Of a stretch of 64,000 bases of DNA, positions 17,593-26,088 are shown in pieces (the stretch's first letter is position 1; every line of letters begins with the position of its first letter). Location of the stretch: positions 1-64,000 of the forward strand of contig CAYYNP010000014.1 of assembly GCA_964472545.1 (NCBI GenBank), read 5' to 3'. Under the pieces are notes generated by a model, which saw nothing but the letters and a program-made list of their open reading frames with translations, was not told the DNA's origin and did no database searches. This DNA is from CAYYNP01 sp964472545. GTDB taxonomy: Bacteria; Planctomycetota; Planctomycetia; Pirellulales; Thermoguttaceae. A program made the translations under genes and the position numbers.

Positions 17593-17715
17593 ACGACGCG
17601 CTCCGGCAGTTGGCTGGTACGCCGATCGGCAGGGAATCCGACCGTACGGCAATCTGAGACAGCCTAACGCCATTCTATGGCAATGGCAAGGCGCCGAGGG
17701 GTACTGGCGGGGCGT

Positions 17716-18597
17716 CTATCCCCACCAGTAAGGACGAGAGAGAATCCACGCCAGTGTGGATGGGAGCATCCACTGGAGAACCGAAAACTGGGCCGCCCGC
17801 GGATTCAACCGACGCAGCAGCTTTCCCAGCAACCACGCCACCAGCGCAGTCAGCGAGACGGCCACGGCCGCCAGCCCTCCAAGAATCAACCCCACCGAAA
17901 CGGCCGCCAGCACAACGCCCGCGCGGTCCTTCGAGGCAGTGACAACCGCAATGCCCCCGCCGATCAGCAGGCCGGCCGCCGCTCCCAATGCCAGGCTCGC
18001 CGACGTCGCCAGCCGTCCTTCCCACTCCGGCAACGCGAGCGTCGGGTGCAGGTGCAGCCATATCAGCGGGGCCAACGCCCCGCCTGTGATCGCCGCCAGG
18101 AAGAGCCGCTTGGGCGCGGCATGGCCGTCGTGGTGGATCAGCGCGGCCGCCAGCAGCGTACACAGCAACAGCAGGTGATAGCCGCAGGTGCCCAGTTGCC
18201 GCGTCCACGTCGTCAGCACGTCGGCTGCCTGTTCGCCGGCACCGGCCGCCCCCGCACCGGCAGTCCCAGCCTCGGCCATCAGCACCTCGACCGCGCCCAC
18301 CAGCAGGAACATCACGGCGGTGACCGTCTCCACGATCGGATACCGGGCCGAGATCCACACGCTGCAATCGCGGCAGCGGCCGCGCAGCGCCAGCCAACCG
18401 AAGATCGGCACGTTGTCGTACCAGCGGATCGGCTTCTTACAGGCCGGACAATGCGAGCCCGGCCAAGCCAAGTTGATCCCCGCCGGCAGCCGATAGACCA
18501 CCACGTTGAGAAAGCTGCCCACCGCCGAACCGAACGCAAACAGCCAGACGCCAACGATCCAAGCGGCCATCTCGGGTGTTATGGCGGCAAGAGGCAT
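17716..18597 (-). CDS. prepilin-peptidase-like membrane protein, apparently missing catalytic aspartates
   Basis: A 293-aa polytopic membrane protein. The N-terminal domain is clearly PilD/GspO-type: GSAVGSFLNVVVYRLPAG, then the zinc-type CPAC at 48-51 and CRDC at about 74-77, with RWYDNVPIFGWLALRG between. The C-terminal part is hydrophobic with at least four membrane segments, as in A24 peptidases. However, the IDxDxxxxPD motif reads LIHHDGHAAPKRL, and I find no GxGD motif. Active prepilin peptidases use one Asp from each. It may be a divergent enzyme, or retain only part of the function. It is not adjacent to the secretion operon (2.6 kb away, with ubiD between). Confidence 0.82.
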   Translation of the reverse strand: MPLAAITPEMAAWIVGVWLFAFGSAVGSFLNVVVYRLPAGINLAWPGSHCPACKKPIRWYDNVPIFGWLALRGRCRDCSVWISARYPIVETVTAVMFLLVGAVEVLMAEAGTAGAGAAGAGEQAADVLTTWTRQLGTCGYHLLLLCTLLAAALIHHDGHAAPKRLFLAAITGGALAPLIWLHLHPTLALPEWEGRLATSASLALGAAAGLLIGGGIAVVTASKDRAGVVLAAVSVGLILGGLAAVAVSLTALVAWLLGKLLRRLNPRAAQFSVLQWMLPSTLAWILSRPYWWG

Positions 18598-18650
18598 AAC
18601 GCGTTCCGCAGGAGAATCGATGAACGAGAGTAGTCACCAGGGTTTCTTAC

Positions 18651-18758
18651 CGACGGTAGCCGAACTCGCCAGAGTTTGGCGCGCTCCCGACGGTAGCCGA
18701 ACTCGCCAGAGTTTGGCGCGCGCCGCGTTGCTCTCCAAAGTCTGGCGACTTCGGCTAC
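18651..18758. repeat. GTAGCCGAA-family repeat cluster, two direct plus one inverted
   Basis: A 34-bp sequence beginning CGACGGTAGCCGAACTCG is repeated exactly at 18651-18684 and 18688-18721. The inverted copy CCAAAGTCTGGCG...GGCTAC at 18735-18758 is the exact reverse complement of the copy at 5398-5421. Direct and inverted copies could form a long hairpin between the prepilin-peptidase and ubiD-like genes. Confidence 0.9.
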
Positions 18759-18814
18759 AGGGTAACCGATCCGGGCGACGGAGTCAGTAGCGCCGGCTAT
18801 TGGTCCACAAGGCG

Positions 18815-20662
18815 TCAGACCACTCCGTGCAACGGCCCGCCTTCCGCGGCCAGGGCGTCGACCCGCCGGGTGACCTCAGGATCTTCGATCAGCGGCGGCG
18901 CGTGGTGCGGCTTGCTGCGGGCGTCGATCACCAGCGAACCGAGGCAGCCGAAGTGCTTCTCGGACGAAAGCGGCGCAATGCCGTAGACGTCGGCGGCCGG
19001 GTTGCTGCGGGTGAACGTGGTCCAGAGGAAGTTGTCGAGCGTTTTGGCGGCGAAGCGGCCGTCGTCGACGACAACGACCAGCGGAAAGCCGTTGATCGCC
19101 GAGTCGCGGTCGTACGCCGCACAGAACCGCTCGACGGCACGATCCGTGCCGTTTTCGCCCGCCTCGTACGCCGGCCCTTCGACGACCAGGATGCCCGGCA
19201 GAAAGACGCGTGGATCGCGGAAGCCAAGCGTCTCGGGCATGCCAACGCGGCTGTCGATAGCCACCGGCAACGTCCGCTGCGGCGGCCCGGCGGCGGCGAT
19301 CACCAGTTTCGAACCCTCGTTGAGTTGGCCGGAGCTGTAGTCGAGCGTGTCGAGCGTGGTTCGGGTTTGGAAGTGGAGGTCGCGGCGCCAGTCGACGCGT
19401 TCGAGCACGTGACGGAGGAAGTCGGGCACGTGCCGGACGTCCAGATCGGGGTTGTCCTCGGCGGCGGCAATCAGCAGATACTTCGCCAGCGACAACTGCC
19501 CGTGGCCCAACAGGGCGTTGGCCAGTGTGAGCAGTTCGCGCGGCTGCCGAGGTTCTTCATACGGCACGTAACGCTCGCTGCCGACGGCCAGCAGCAGCGG
19601 ATGCACGCCCGCCGCGTCGACCGCGTGGACCGCGTGTACGCCGGGAATCGCCTTGGGGATCACCGGCCCGACCAGTTCGTGGATCAACTGGCCGAAGATC
19701 GTGTCTTCCTGTGGCGGACGGCCGACGACCGTAAACGGCCAGATCGCCCCGGTGCGATGGTAGACCCGCTCGACCCGCATCACCGGGAAGTCGTGTGCCT
19801 GGCTGTAGTAGCCCAGGTGATCGCCGAAAGGCCCCTCGGGTTTCTGCTTGCCCGGGTCGAGATAGCCGGTGATGCAGAAGTCGGCCTCGGCATGCACGGC
19901 CGGCTTGCCCTTGCGGCAGATCATCGGCACCCGCCGCTGCCCCAACACTCCGGCGAAGGTCAGTTCGCTTACGCCCTCGGGCAACGGCATCACGGCGGCC
20001 ACGGTCATTGCGGGCGGCCCGCCGACGAACACGTTTACGCGTAGCAGCCCGTTGCCCTGGATCGCCGCCGCGTGGTGCGCGGCGATGCCACGGTGGATTT
20101 GGTAGTGCATGCCCACTTCCCGATTCGACTCGTACTGCCCGCCGCCGAGTTGCACGCGATACATCCCCAGGTTCGCATGCCCCAGCCCGGGTTGCTCGGG
20201 GTCTTCCGTGTAAACCTGTGGCAAGGTGATGTAAGGGCCGCCGTCGTCGGGCCAGGACTTCAATTGCGGGAGTTTGTCGATCGTGGTCTCGTTGGCCATC
20301 ACCGGTCCCCGCTTCACGCGCCGCGGCCGGGCGAAGCGGGCGTGCCAGGGTGTTTTCAGATACAACCGCGGGTGGCGCAGCAGATCGGCCGGATCGGCCC
20401 CCAAGGTGACCAGCTTTTGAAGTGGCTCGAGCGAATTGCGAAAGATATACCGCACGCGATCGATGGTGCCGAAGAGGTTCGAGACCATCGGAAACCGACA
20501 GCCGCGGACGTTGGTGAAGTAGATCGCCGGCCCGCCGGCACGAAACACGCGACGCTGGATCTCGGCCGCCTCGAGGTGCGGGTCGATCTGCTGCTCGATC
20601 ACCAGCAACTGGTGCGAGGACTGAAGGTCGTCGAGGCAGTTGCGCAGGGTTCGATAGGCCAT
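18815..20662 (-). CDS. UbiD-family (prenylated-FMN-dependent) decarboxylase
   Basis: A 615-aa member of the UbiD family, whose enzymes use prenylated FMN to decarboxylate aromatic or unsaturated acids. Family blocks are NLGMYRVQL, MHYQIHRGIAAHH, PAMTVAAVMPLPEGVSEL, and ITGYLDPGKQKPEGPFGDHLGYYS with the conserved PEGPFG near residue 276. Length is longer than E. coli UbiD (about 497 aa); the extra is spread over the C-terminal half. The start MAYRTLRNCLDDLQ at 20662 is chosen from similarity of the opening; upstream sequence has no good ribosome site. No UbiX (prenyltransferase) neighbour is present. The substrate is unknown; menaquinone or ubiquinone biosynthesis is only one possibility. Confidence 0.87.
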   Translation of the reverse strand: MAYRTLRNCLDDLQSSHQLLVIEQQIDPHLEAAEIQRRVFRAGGPAIYFTNVRGCRFPMVSNLFGTIDRVRYIFRNSLEPLQKLVTLGADPADLLRHPRLYLKTPWHARFARPRRVKRGPVMANETTIDKLPQLKSWPDDGGPYITLPQVYTEDPEQPGLGHANLGMYRVQLGGGQYESNREVGMHYQIHRGIAAHHAAAIQGNGLLRVNVFVGGPPAMTVAAVMPLPEGVSELTFAGVLGQRRVPMICRKGKPAVHAEADFCITGYLDPGKQKPEGPFGDHLGYYSQAHDFPVMRVERVYHRTGAIWPFTVVGRPPQEDTIFGQLIHELVGPVIPKAIPGVHAVHAVDAAGVHPLLLAVGSERYVPYEEPRQPRELLTLANALLGHGQLSLAKYLLIAAAEDNPDLDVRHVPDFLRHVLERVDWRRDLHFQTRTTLDTLDYSSGQLNEGSKLVIAAAGPPQRTLPVAIDSRVGMPETLGFRDPRVFLPGILVVEGPAYEAGENGTDRAVERFCAAYDRDSAINGFPLVVVVDDGRFAAKTLDNFLWTTFTRSNPAADVYGIAPLSSEKHFGCLGSLVIDARSKPHHAPPLIEDPEVTRRVDALAAEGGPLHGVV

Positions 20663-20816
20663 GGTGCAGCGGGGGAGGTCTTCTGGAGTGTGTGGCGCCA
20701 AGCGCTTTAGCACGTCGTTTGGCGGCTAGGAATAAACCACAGAGACCACAGAACTCACGGAGAAGAAGCGAAGGAAAAGGGCGATCGGTTAAGGGGAATC
20801 GGCAGGCTGCGTTCGC

Positions 20817-20951
20817 CTACTTCGACTTTCTTGCTTGGGAAACGTCTTTCGCGGCCGTCTTGGCCCGCTGTTTGGAAAGTTGGGCGAATCGCGTTGCCGG
20901 CGTGCGCACAATGCGTTTTGTCTTGCGGGGCTGGCTTCGGTTGTTGGTCAT
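20817..20951 (-). CDS. possible small Lys/Arg-rich protein
   Basis: A 44-aa frame, MTNNRSQPRKTKRIVR then TPATRFAQLSKQRAKTAAKD, very basic and helix-prone in its second half. Such composition is seen in small nucleic-acid-binding proteins, but I recognise no family. No clear ribosome site precedes the ATG. It could be chance. Confidence 0.25.
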   Translation of the reverse strand: MTNNRSQPRKTKRIVRTPATRFAQLSKQRAKTAAKDVSQARKSK

Positions 20952-21056
20952 CGATTCAGGTGCTTCAGCAGGGAACGCATTGCAGCGGACAAGCGGCCGG
21001 GCACAGCCCGGCGACATGGTGCGTCGAGACGCACCCTACTCCTTGTTGCTTCGCAA

Positions 21057-21127
21057 CCCCGACGCTTTTCCGACAAAGCGAAAGAAGTCGCAACGCCTAT
21101 CGCGGAAAAGCGGCGGGGCCACCCAAC
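21057..21127. repeat. REP-like inverted repeat, copy A
   Basis: The arm CCCCGACGCTTTTCCG (from 21057) pairs with CGGAAAAGCGGCGGGG (ending about 21122). The whole stretch to GGGGCCACCC is about 80% identical to 63066-63131, including AGAAGT.GCAACGCC between the arms. This marks a dispersed family. Confidence 0.8.
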
Positions 21128-21164
21128 CAATTCTCACCACTACCCACTGCATACTATCTACCGC

Positions 21165-24100
21165 CTACTCAATAAACCTCTTCACCAAAATCGCCTTCTC
21201 CACGTTGAGGTCTTCCCCGCGTTGGAAGCCGACGGGGATCGAGCGGTCGAACATGTAGAAGGCCCGATGCCGCTTGACCTCGCCGGTGTCGGCGCCAAGT
21301 TCCTGGCCCAACTGCATTCCGTCGGGGTGTTGCGGATCGACGCCGCCGGGCCACGCGGCGACCTCGAAATAGCCCACCGTGATCCACACCGCGTAGACGT
21401 TCGAGCGCGTGGTGGTCAGGTTGCCTAGCCGTTGCAGACCCTGGTAGCGGAAGTACGGGTTGCGGTCGGTGTCGTCGTAGGGCATGTTCGACTGGTGGGC
21501 AAACAGCGGCCGGTTGGTGCCCGGGCCACGGCGCAGCAGCGTTACGTCAATCTCGTTGGCCGGGCGCAATACGTCGGGGACCATCGACGCCCCGCCCGCC
21601 GAGCGGAACGGCCGGGCGAATCGCGACGGCGAGAAGTTCGTGTCGTCCATTTTCAGCATCAACGAGGCAGCCGTCTCCGTGCCGGTGGTCGTCGTGCTGC
21701 CGCCGCGCCGGCTGCGAATGAACCTTTGCCAGAAGGCGGGGAGTTGCATGGTTGTAGGAGCACCGGCCATCAGCCCCGCGAAGACCTCTTGGCTGAAGAT
21801 CGTGTTGAGGTTGATCTTGCCCGGCTCGCGATAACGCGAGATGCGGTTGAACGGCGGATGGAACCAGTGGTCGCCGCCTTGGCACAATTCCGGGTTGGCG
21901 TGGACCGTGGTGCCGGTGAACCGCGAGGGGACGTGGACGAAGTCGAGGATCCGATGGAACTGCGGCGAGGTGCCCGCCCCGGCGGCCTTCGAGTCGAAGA
22001 AGTTCATCAGATGCGCAAACGGCGGACCTTCGGCGCCCGGGTTGTAGGCGTCGCGGGCTTCGCCGGGCCGAAGGATGTCGAAGTAGCGGGACCGCTCGGT
22101 CTCGTGGCGGGCCAACAGCTTCGACGACCGCAATACCGGCACCTGCAGCAACTCGTATTGGCTGATGTACGGCCGGTTGTTCCAGGTCAGCCAGGGGAAC
22201 GGCCGCTGCGGCGAGCCCTTCACGAAATCACTGCCGCCGGTCGGCGGGCCGAAGTACTGGAAGTTGAGGTATCCGAGGCTGTGCCGCAATTCGGCGCTGA
22301 AGTGGTGGTTCTCCGCCCCGACGCCACCGCCACCGCCGACCGTCTTGGTCCGCGGCTCTTGCTTCCAGATATTGTTCTCCAGACCGTCGGCGGCGGAACT
22401 TTCGCCGCGTTGGCGGGAAGCGAAAGCCACCCGGCCTCCACCGCCGCCGAAATCGGGCTCCGGCTTCGAACTGGCGCCGTTGAACGCCGTCAGGTCGATC
22501 GGCATCGAGTCGATCGTGCGATAGGGGTTGGTCCGTGCATCGTAGGGTTGCGTCGGATCGGCCAGCCGCTGCAAGTGGATAATGCGGAAACCGGTGACGG
22601 TTTGGTTGCGGCCCAACAACTGCCAGGCGTCCTCGCCGCGCGCTTTGTCCAGCGGCATGTCGAGCGCGGGTTCATACTTCCCGCCGGCGCCGGCCGGCGG
22701 ATAGGGATCGTCGATCGGCTCGGAAACGCTCAGCCGATGCGGCTGGTTGACGACCACGACCGCGGGTGGATGCACCTGGGCTGCCGGGGGCTGCGTGGAA
22801 CTGTTGTTGTACACCATCGGCGCTCGGGAAACCAACTCGATCCGCCGCGTGCTGTTGTCGCCCGATTGGGCGCCGTTGCGCAGCCCGATGTACGTCGTCG
22901 GGTCGCCGGTGGCCGAGCCCGGCCCGATCACGGCGTAACGTCCGGCCGGCACTATGCCTGCTTGCCCGGACGCAAAGTAGTTCTGTTCGGCGTCTGTAGG
23001 CAACTGACCTCCGCCTTGCGGAACAAAATAGACGGCCCTCTCGATCCGCGGCCGCTTGGTGGGGTCCGGATCGTCGGGATCGAGTAGTTCCTCCGGGTCG
23101 CGACCCGCAGGCTGTGAGCTGTCGTTCTCGTCGACGATCGCCATCCGCCATACGGGCGAGCCGCCTTGGGCCTGGCCGAGAAAGACGCCGCCGAGGTACG
23201 AACCGCCGCCAAACTCGAACTCGCCGGCCGGGGCGTCCAGCGGCGACCACGGGTTGTAAAGCTCGACGAACAGCGAGCCCTTCGGCCGACGGACCGAGTC
23301 GAAGTCACGCTGCTGGTCGCCTTCCTCTTCTTCCTTCGGATAGTCGTCCGGGTTGTCGGGATCGGCCGGTTCGGCGGGCGGCTCGCAATAGCCGCCGATC
23401 TCTTCGTCGTCGGTCTGTCGGTCGTGGAAGGCCAGCGTCTCGCTGATCACCAGTTGCGGCCGCTCGCAACCCCACACGCGCCGCGCCGAACTACCGGAAA
23501 CCGACCAGCCGTCGAACGGGTTCGGGTCGTAGTCGAAACGGGTCATGATCGAGTCGCGGTCGCGGAAGTCGACCACGTTGACCGCCCATTGCGCCACGTA
23601 GCGGGCGACCTCCTCATCGGAACCGAGTTGCGCCACCAAGTAATTCCGGTCCGCCAGCAGCATCACCAGCACGTAGAGATACCGGGCCTGCATCTGGCCG
23701 GGCGTGTAGGGGCCGCTGCCGGGGGTGCCCGTGTTGAGATGGTCGAAGGCGACCTGGGCCGTGGTCTGCGGGCTGTTGTAGACCGTGAGCATTTCGCCGC
23801 CGGCGTAAAACTCGGCCGGCTCATCGACGATGCCGTTGCCGTTGTCGTCGAGGCCGTTGCCCAGCGGGCGGTTGAGATTCAGCTTCCGTCCGGCGAGCAT
23901 CTCCGGCGGCAGGAGTTGCCGCCAAATGGCCGGGTCGGGCGTGCGGGTACGCAACAGGTCGGTCAGATGATAGGCCCGCCGCGGAACGCGGTCTGCCTGG
24001 CCGTCGACCGTGAGCCGGGCGCTGATATCCGACGGCAACGCCAGCCCCGGGCAGGGCAGGTCCCAGCTCTCGCTGGTCAGCGCGTGGCGCGCGTGGTGAA

Positions 24101-26045
24101 GCGTGCCTTCGCCCAGCGCGGTCAGCCGCACGGGCAGTTGGGTCGAATCGACGTCGAACGGCCGCAACACCCGCTCCAATTCGGCCGGGCTGAAGGGGCT
24201 GTCGAGTTGTCCCAGGCTGCTGCCGCCGCGGGCCCGATCGATCGACAGGTCCAACTCGTAGGGATCGTCGGTGAACGAGTTGATCCACTCGGCCCCCATC
24301 AGCGCCTGGGGGTTGTCCATCGACAGGTAAAGCGGCCGGCCGCCCATGTCGAGCCCGATCGCGCCCAGCCCGTCCAGGCCGTAGGGCGTGCCGTAGGAGT
24401 TCTGTATCGACGAGAACGACGACCAATAGGTGCCGCCGTCGCCGCTGGGGTCGTTGCGGTACTCGAATTCGTCGTTCCAACTCAGCCGGTCGTCGAAGCC
24501 GGGCAGTCCCGGCCGCGGCGGCGTCTGGCCGTTGGAACCGTAACGCCCGAACATGTTGCCCATCACGGTGGGGCCGAAGCCGAGCAGCTTCGAGTAGATT
24601 CCCGCGGCCCGGGACGTGTCGTTGCCCGCGACTCTGGTCAACAACGGCCAGAGGTTGATCTCCGGCGGTCCGTAGCCTTGGCCGCGCGGCAGCATGGCCG
24701 AATCGGTCCCGCCGGCAAAGGCGAATCCGGGCAGCGGGGCCTCGACCTGAGTCGAAACGCCCTGGTAGAACTGCGACGTGGTTTGGGCCAGGGTGCCGTG
24801 GGCGTTGACGTTCAGCCGGCCGTCCATGTCGACGCAGAGGAACGAGACCAGCGGCTTGAACTGCCGGCCGTCGGCGGTCGAGCGGATCGGTAAGCCGACG
24901 TCGACCCAGATGCCGTCCATGAAGCCGTCGCCGTCGTTGTCGACGTCCCAGTCGTATTGGCCGAAGCTGATGCCGTCCCAAGCCGGATTGAACACGCCCG
25001 CGGCCCCCGGGTTGCTCCCGGTGAAGTTCGGGTGGTTGAACTCATCTTGCACGGGCCGCAACATGATCTGGCTCATCAACCCCTGCGGCATCCCGCCGCC
25101 ACCTGCGCCCGACTGGTTCATCCAGTGCCGCACCAGCGACGGCCGGTGGAACGAGGGGATCGTGGCCACGCGGGCGATCTGGCCGGTGGTGGGGTTGCGG
25201 ATGGGAATCTGGGCGGCCAGGAACATGTTCTGGAAGTCGACCGCGTCGTAGTCCTCATTGGCCCCGCCGAGCAACCCCGGCGGCAACACGTCGGGCGTGC
25301 CCACGAGCCCTTGCCAGCCGGGCAACAGCGCCACCGGTGTGTTGCCCTGCGCCGCCCCCGGGACCGAGAGATTCGTGCGTCCGGTGGACGGATCGAACCC
25401 CGCGCCGGTGCCGGCGAACGGCACGCCGTTGATCACGTAGAGGTTGCCTTGATGGGGCAGGCCCGTTTGCAGATCGGCCATCGTGGCCATCGGCGAGCCT
25501 TCCTTGAAGACGAACGCCTGGCAGCCACCTGCGGAACTGAGGCCCACGATCAGCGTGCTCTGGCCGCGGAAGGGGCCGTCGAGCATCGTCATCACGCAGC
25601 CCACGCGGTCCGACGGGTTGACGTCGCCGGTGATCATGAACTCGAAGAGCTGGCCGCCGCAGATCTGTTGCACGGCGGACATCTGGCCCACTTCGCGCGG
25701 CTTGTGACCGTAGATGTCTTCCAGCAGGCTGTGTACACCGACCGGGCTGTAGGAGCCGCGGAGGATGACCAGGGCCGCCTGGTGCAGGTCTTTGTCGGGC
25801 CATTCGGGGTATTGCTCGATGCGTTGGATCACCTTCGAGCTGCGCTCGGCGTGGCCGCTGAGCACCACGAACGCCACGGCCACCAGCCCGAACATGGCCA
25901 ATAGCCCCATGATCACCAGCAACAGCACGCCGCGGCGCGAACGCCCGCGGCGGAGGCGCGCGCGGCGGATCCGCTGGGCGCGATCGGTGTGGCATCGGCC
26001 GGAGTGATAGTGGCTAAAATCGGATCGGTTGCGATGGGCTCTCAT
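21165..26045 (-). CDS. giant GspK-like minor pseudopilin (1626 aa)
   Basis: A long basic leader (about 39 residues, ending RRGRSRRG) precedes one hydrophobic helix, VLLLVIMGLLAMFGLVAVAFVV. This matches GspK/PilX-type proteins, which have the prepilin helix without Glu at +5. GspK is usually about 320 aa; this is five times longer. The exported part has Asp/Asn-rich calcium-type loops (DVDNDGDGFMDG near residue 360 and DDNGNGIVDE near 740), many Gly/Pro/Asn loops, and an acidic segment (EEEEGD). AAGGA lies 6-7 bases before the ATG at 26045. It is the last gene of the secretion operon, 43 bases after the preceding pseudopilin. It probably caps or anchors the pseudopilus; this is inference. Confidence 0.8.
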   Translation of the reverse strand: MRAHRNRSDFSHYHSGRCHTDRAQRIRRARLRRGRSRRGVLLLVIMGLLAMFGLVAVAFVVLSGHAERSSKVIQRIEQYPEWPDKDLHQAALVILRGSYSPVGVHSLLEDIYGHKPREVGQMSAVQQICGGQLFEFMITGDVNPSDRVGCVMTMLDGPFRGQSTLIVGLSSAGGCQAFVFKEGSPMATMADLQTGLPHQGNLYVINGVPFAGTGAGFDPSTGRTNLSVPGAAQGNTPVALLPGWQGLVGTPDVLPPGLLGGANEDYDAVDFQNMFLAAQIPIRNPTTGQIARVATIPSFHRPSLVRHWMNQSGAGGGGMPQGLMSQIMLRPVQDEFNHPNFTGSNPGAAGVFNPAWDGISFGQYDWDVDNDGDGFMDGIWVDVGLPIRSTADGRQFKPLVSFLCVDMDGRLNVNAHGTLAQTTSQFYQGVSTQVEAPLPGFAFAGGTDSAMLPRGQGYGPPEINLWPLLTRVAGNDTSRAAGIYSKLLGFGPTVMGNMFGRYGSNGQTPPRPGLPGFDDRLSWNDEFEYRNDPSGDGGTYWSSFSSIQNSYGTPYGLDGLGAIGLDMGGRPLYLSMDNPQALMGAEWINSFTDDPYELDLSIDRARGGSSLGQLDSPFSPAELERVLRPFDVDSTQLPVRLTALGEGTLHHARHALTSESWDLPCPGLALPSDISARLTVDGQADRVPRRAYHLTDLLRTRTPDPAIWRQLLPPEMLAGRKLNLNRPLGNGLDDNGNGIVDEPAEFYAGGEMLTVYNSPQTTAQVAFDHLNTGTPGSGPYTPGQMQARYLYVLVMLLADRNYLVAQLGSDEEVARYVAQWAVNVVDFRDRDSIMTRFDYDPNPFDGWSVSGSSARRVWGCERPQLVISETLAFHDRQTDDEEIGGYCEPPAEPADPDNPDDYPKEEEEGDQQRDFDSVRRPKGSLFVELYNPWSPLDAPAGEFEFGGGSYLGGVFLGQAQGGSPVWRMAIVDENDSSQPAGRDPEELLDPDDPDPTKRPRIERAVYFVPQGGGQLPTDAEQNYFASGQAGIVPAGRYAVIGPGSATGDPTTYIGLRNGAQSGDNSTRRIELVSRAPMVYNNSSTQPPAAQVHPPAVVVVNQPHRLSVSEPIDDPYPPAGAGGKYEPALDMPLDKARGEDAWQLLGRNQTVTGFRIIHLQRLADPTQPYDARTNPYRTIDSMPIDLTAFNGASSKPEPDFGGGGGRVAFASRQRGESSAADGLENNIWKQEPRTKTVGGGGGVGAENHHFSAELRHSLGYLNFQYFGPPTGGSDFVKGSPQRPFPWLTWNNRPYISQYELLQVPVLRSSKLLARHETERSRYFDILRPGEARDAYNPGAEGPPFAHLMNFFDSKAAGAGTSPQFHRILDFVHVPSRFTGTTVHANPELCQGGDHWFHPPFNRISRYREPGKINLNTIFSQEVFAGLMAGAPTTMQLPAFWQRFIRSRRGGSTTTTGTETAASLMLKMDDTNFSPSRFARPFRSAGGASMVPDVLRPANEIDVTLLRRGPGTNRPLFAHQSNMPYDDTDRNPYFRYQGLQRLGNLTTTRSNVYAVWITVGYFEVAAWPGGVDPQHPDGMQLGQELGADTGEVKRHRAFYMFDRSIPVGFQRGEDLNVEKAILVKRFIE

Positions 26046-26088
26046 GTCCGTTCCTTCACTGCAAAACGTCGGTTTGCCCTAAGCCCGC

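Larger units (their letters stand above)
20663..21164. other. intergenic region with palindromic repeat and a possible small basic protein
   Basis: About 500 bases. It contains a stretch rich in CACAGA (20737-20760), a common spacer sequence, and a REP-like inverted repeat at 21057-21127. Predicted open frames here overlap the repeat and look spurious, except a possible Lys/Arg-rich 44-aa frame annotated separately. Confidence 0.5.

Noticed and set aside
21432..23087. Long plus-strand frames opposite the giant pseudopilin
   Set aside because: Shadow frames, His/Arg/Val-rich, with no family match; the minus strand encodes a clear prepilin helix.
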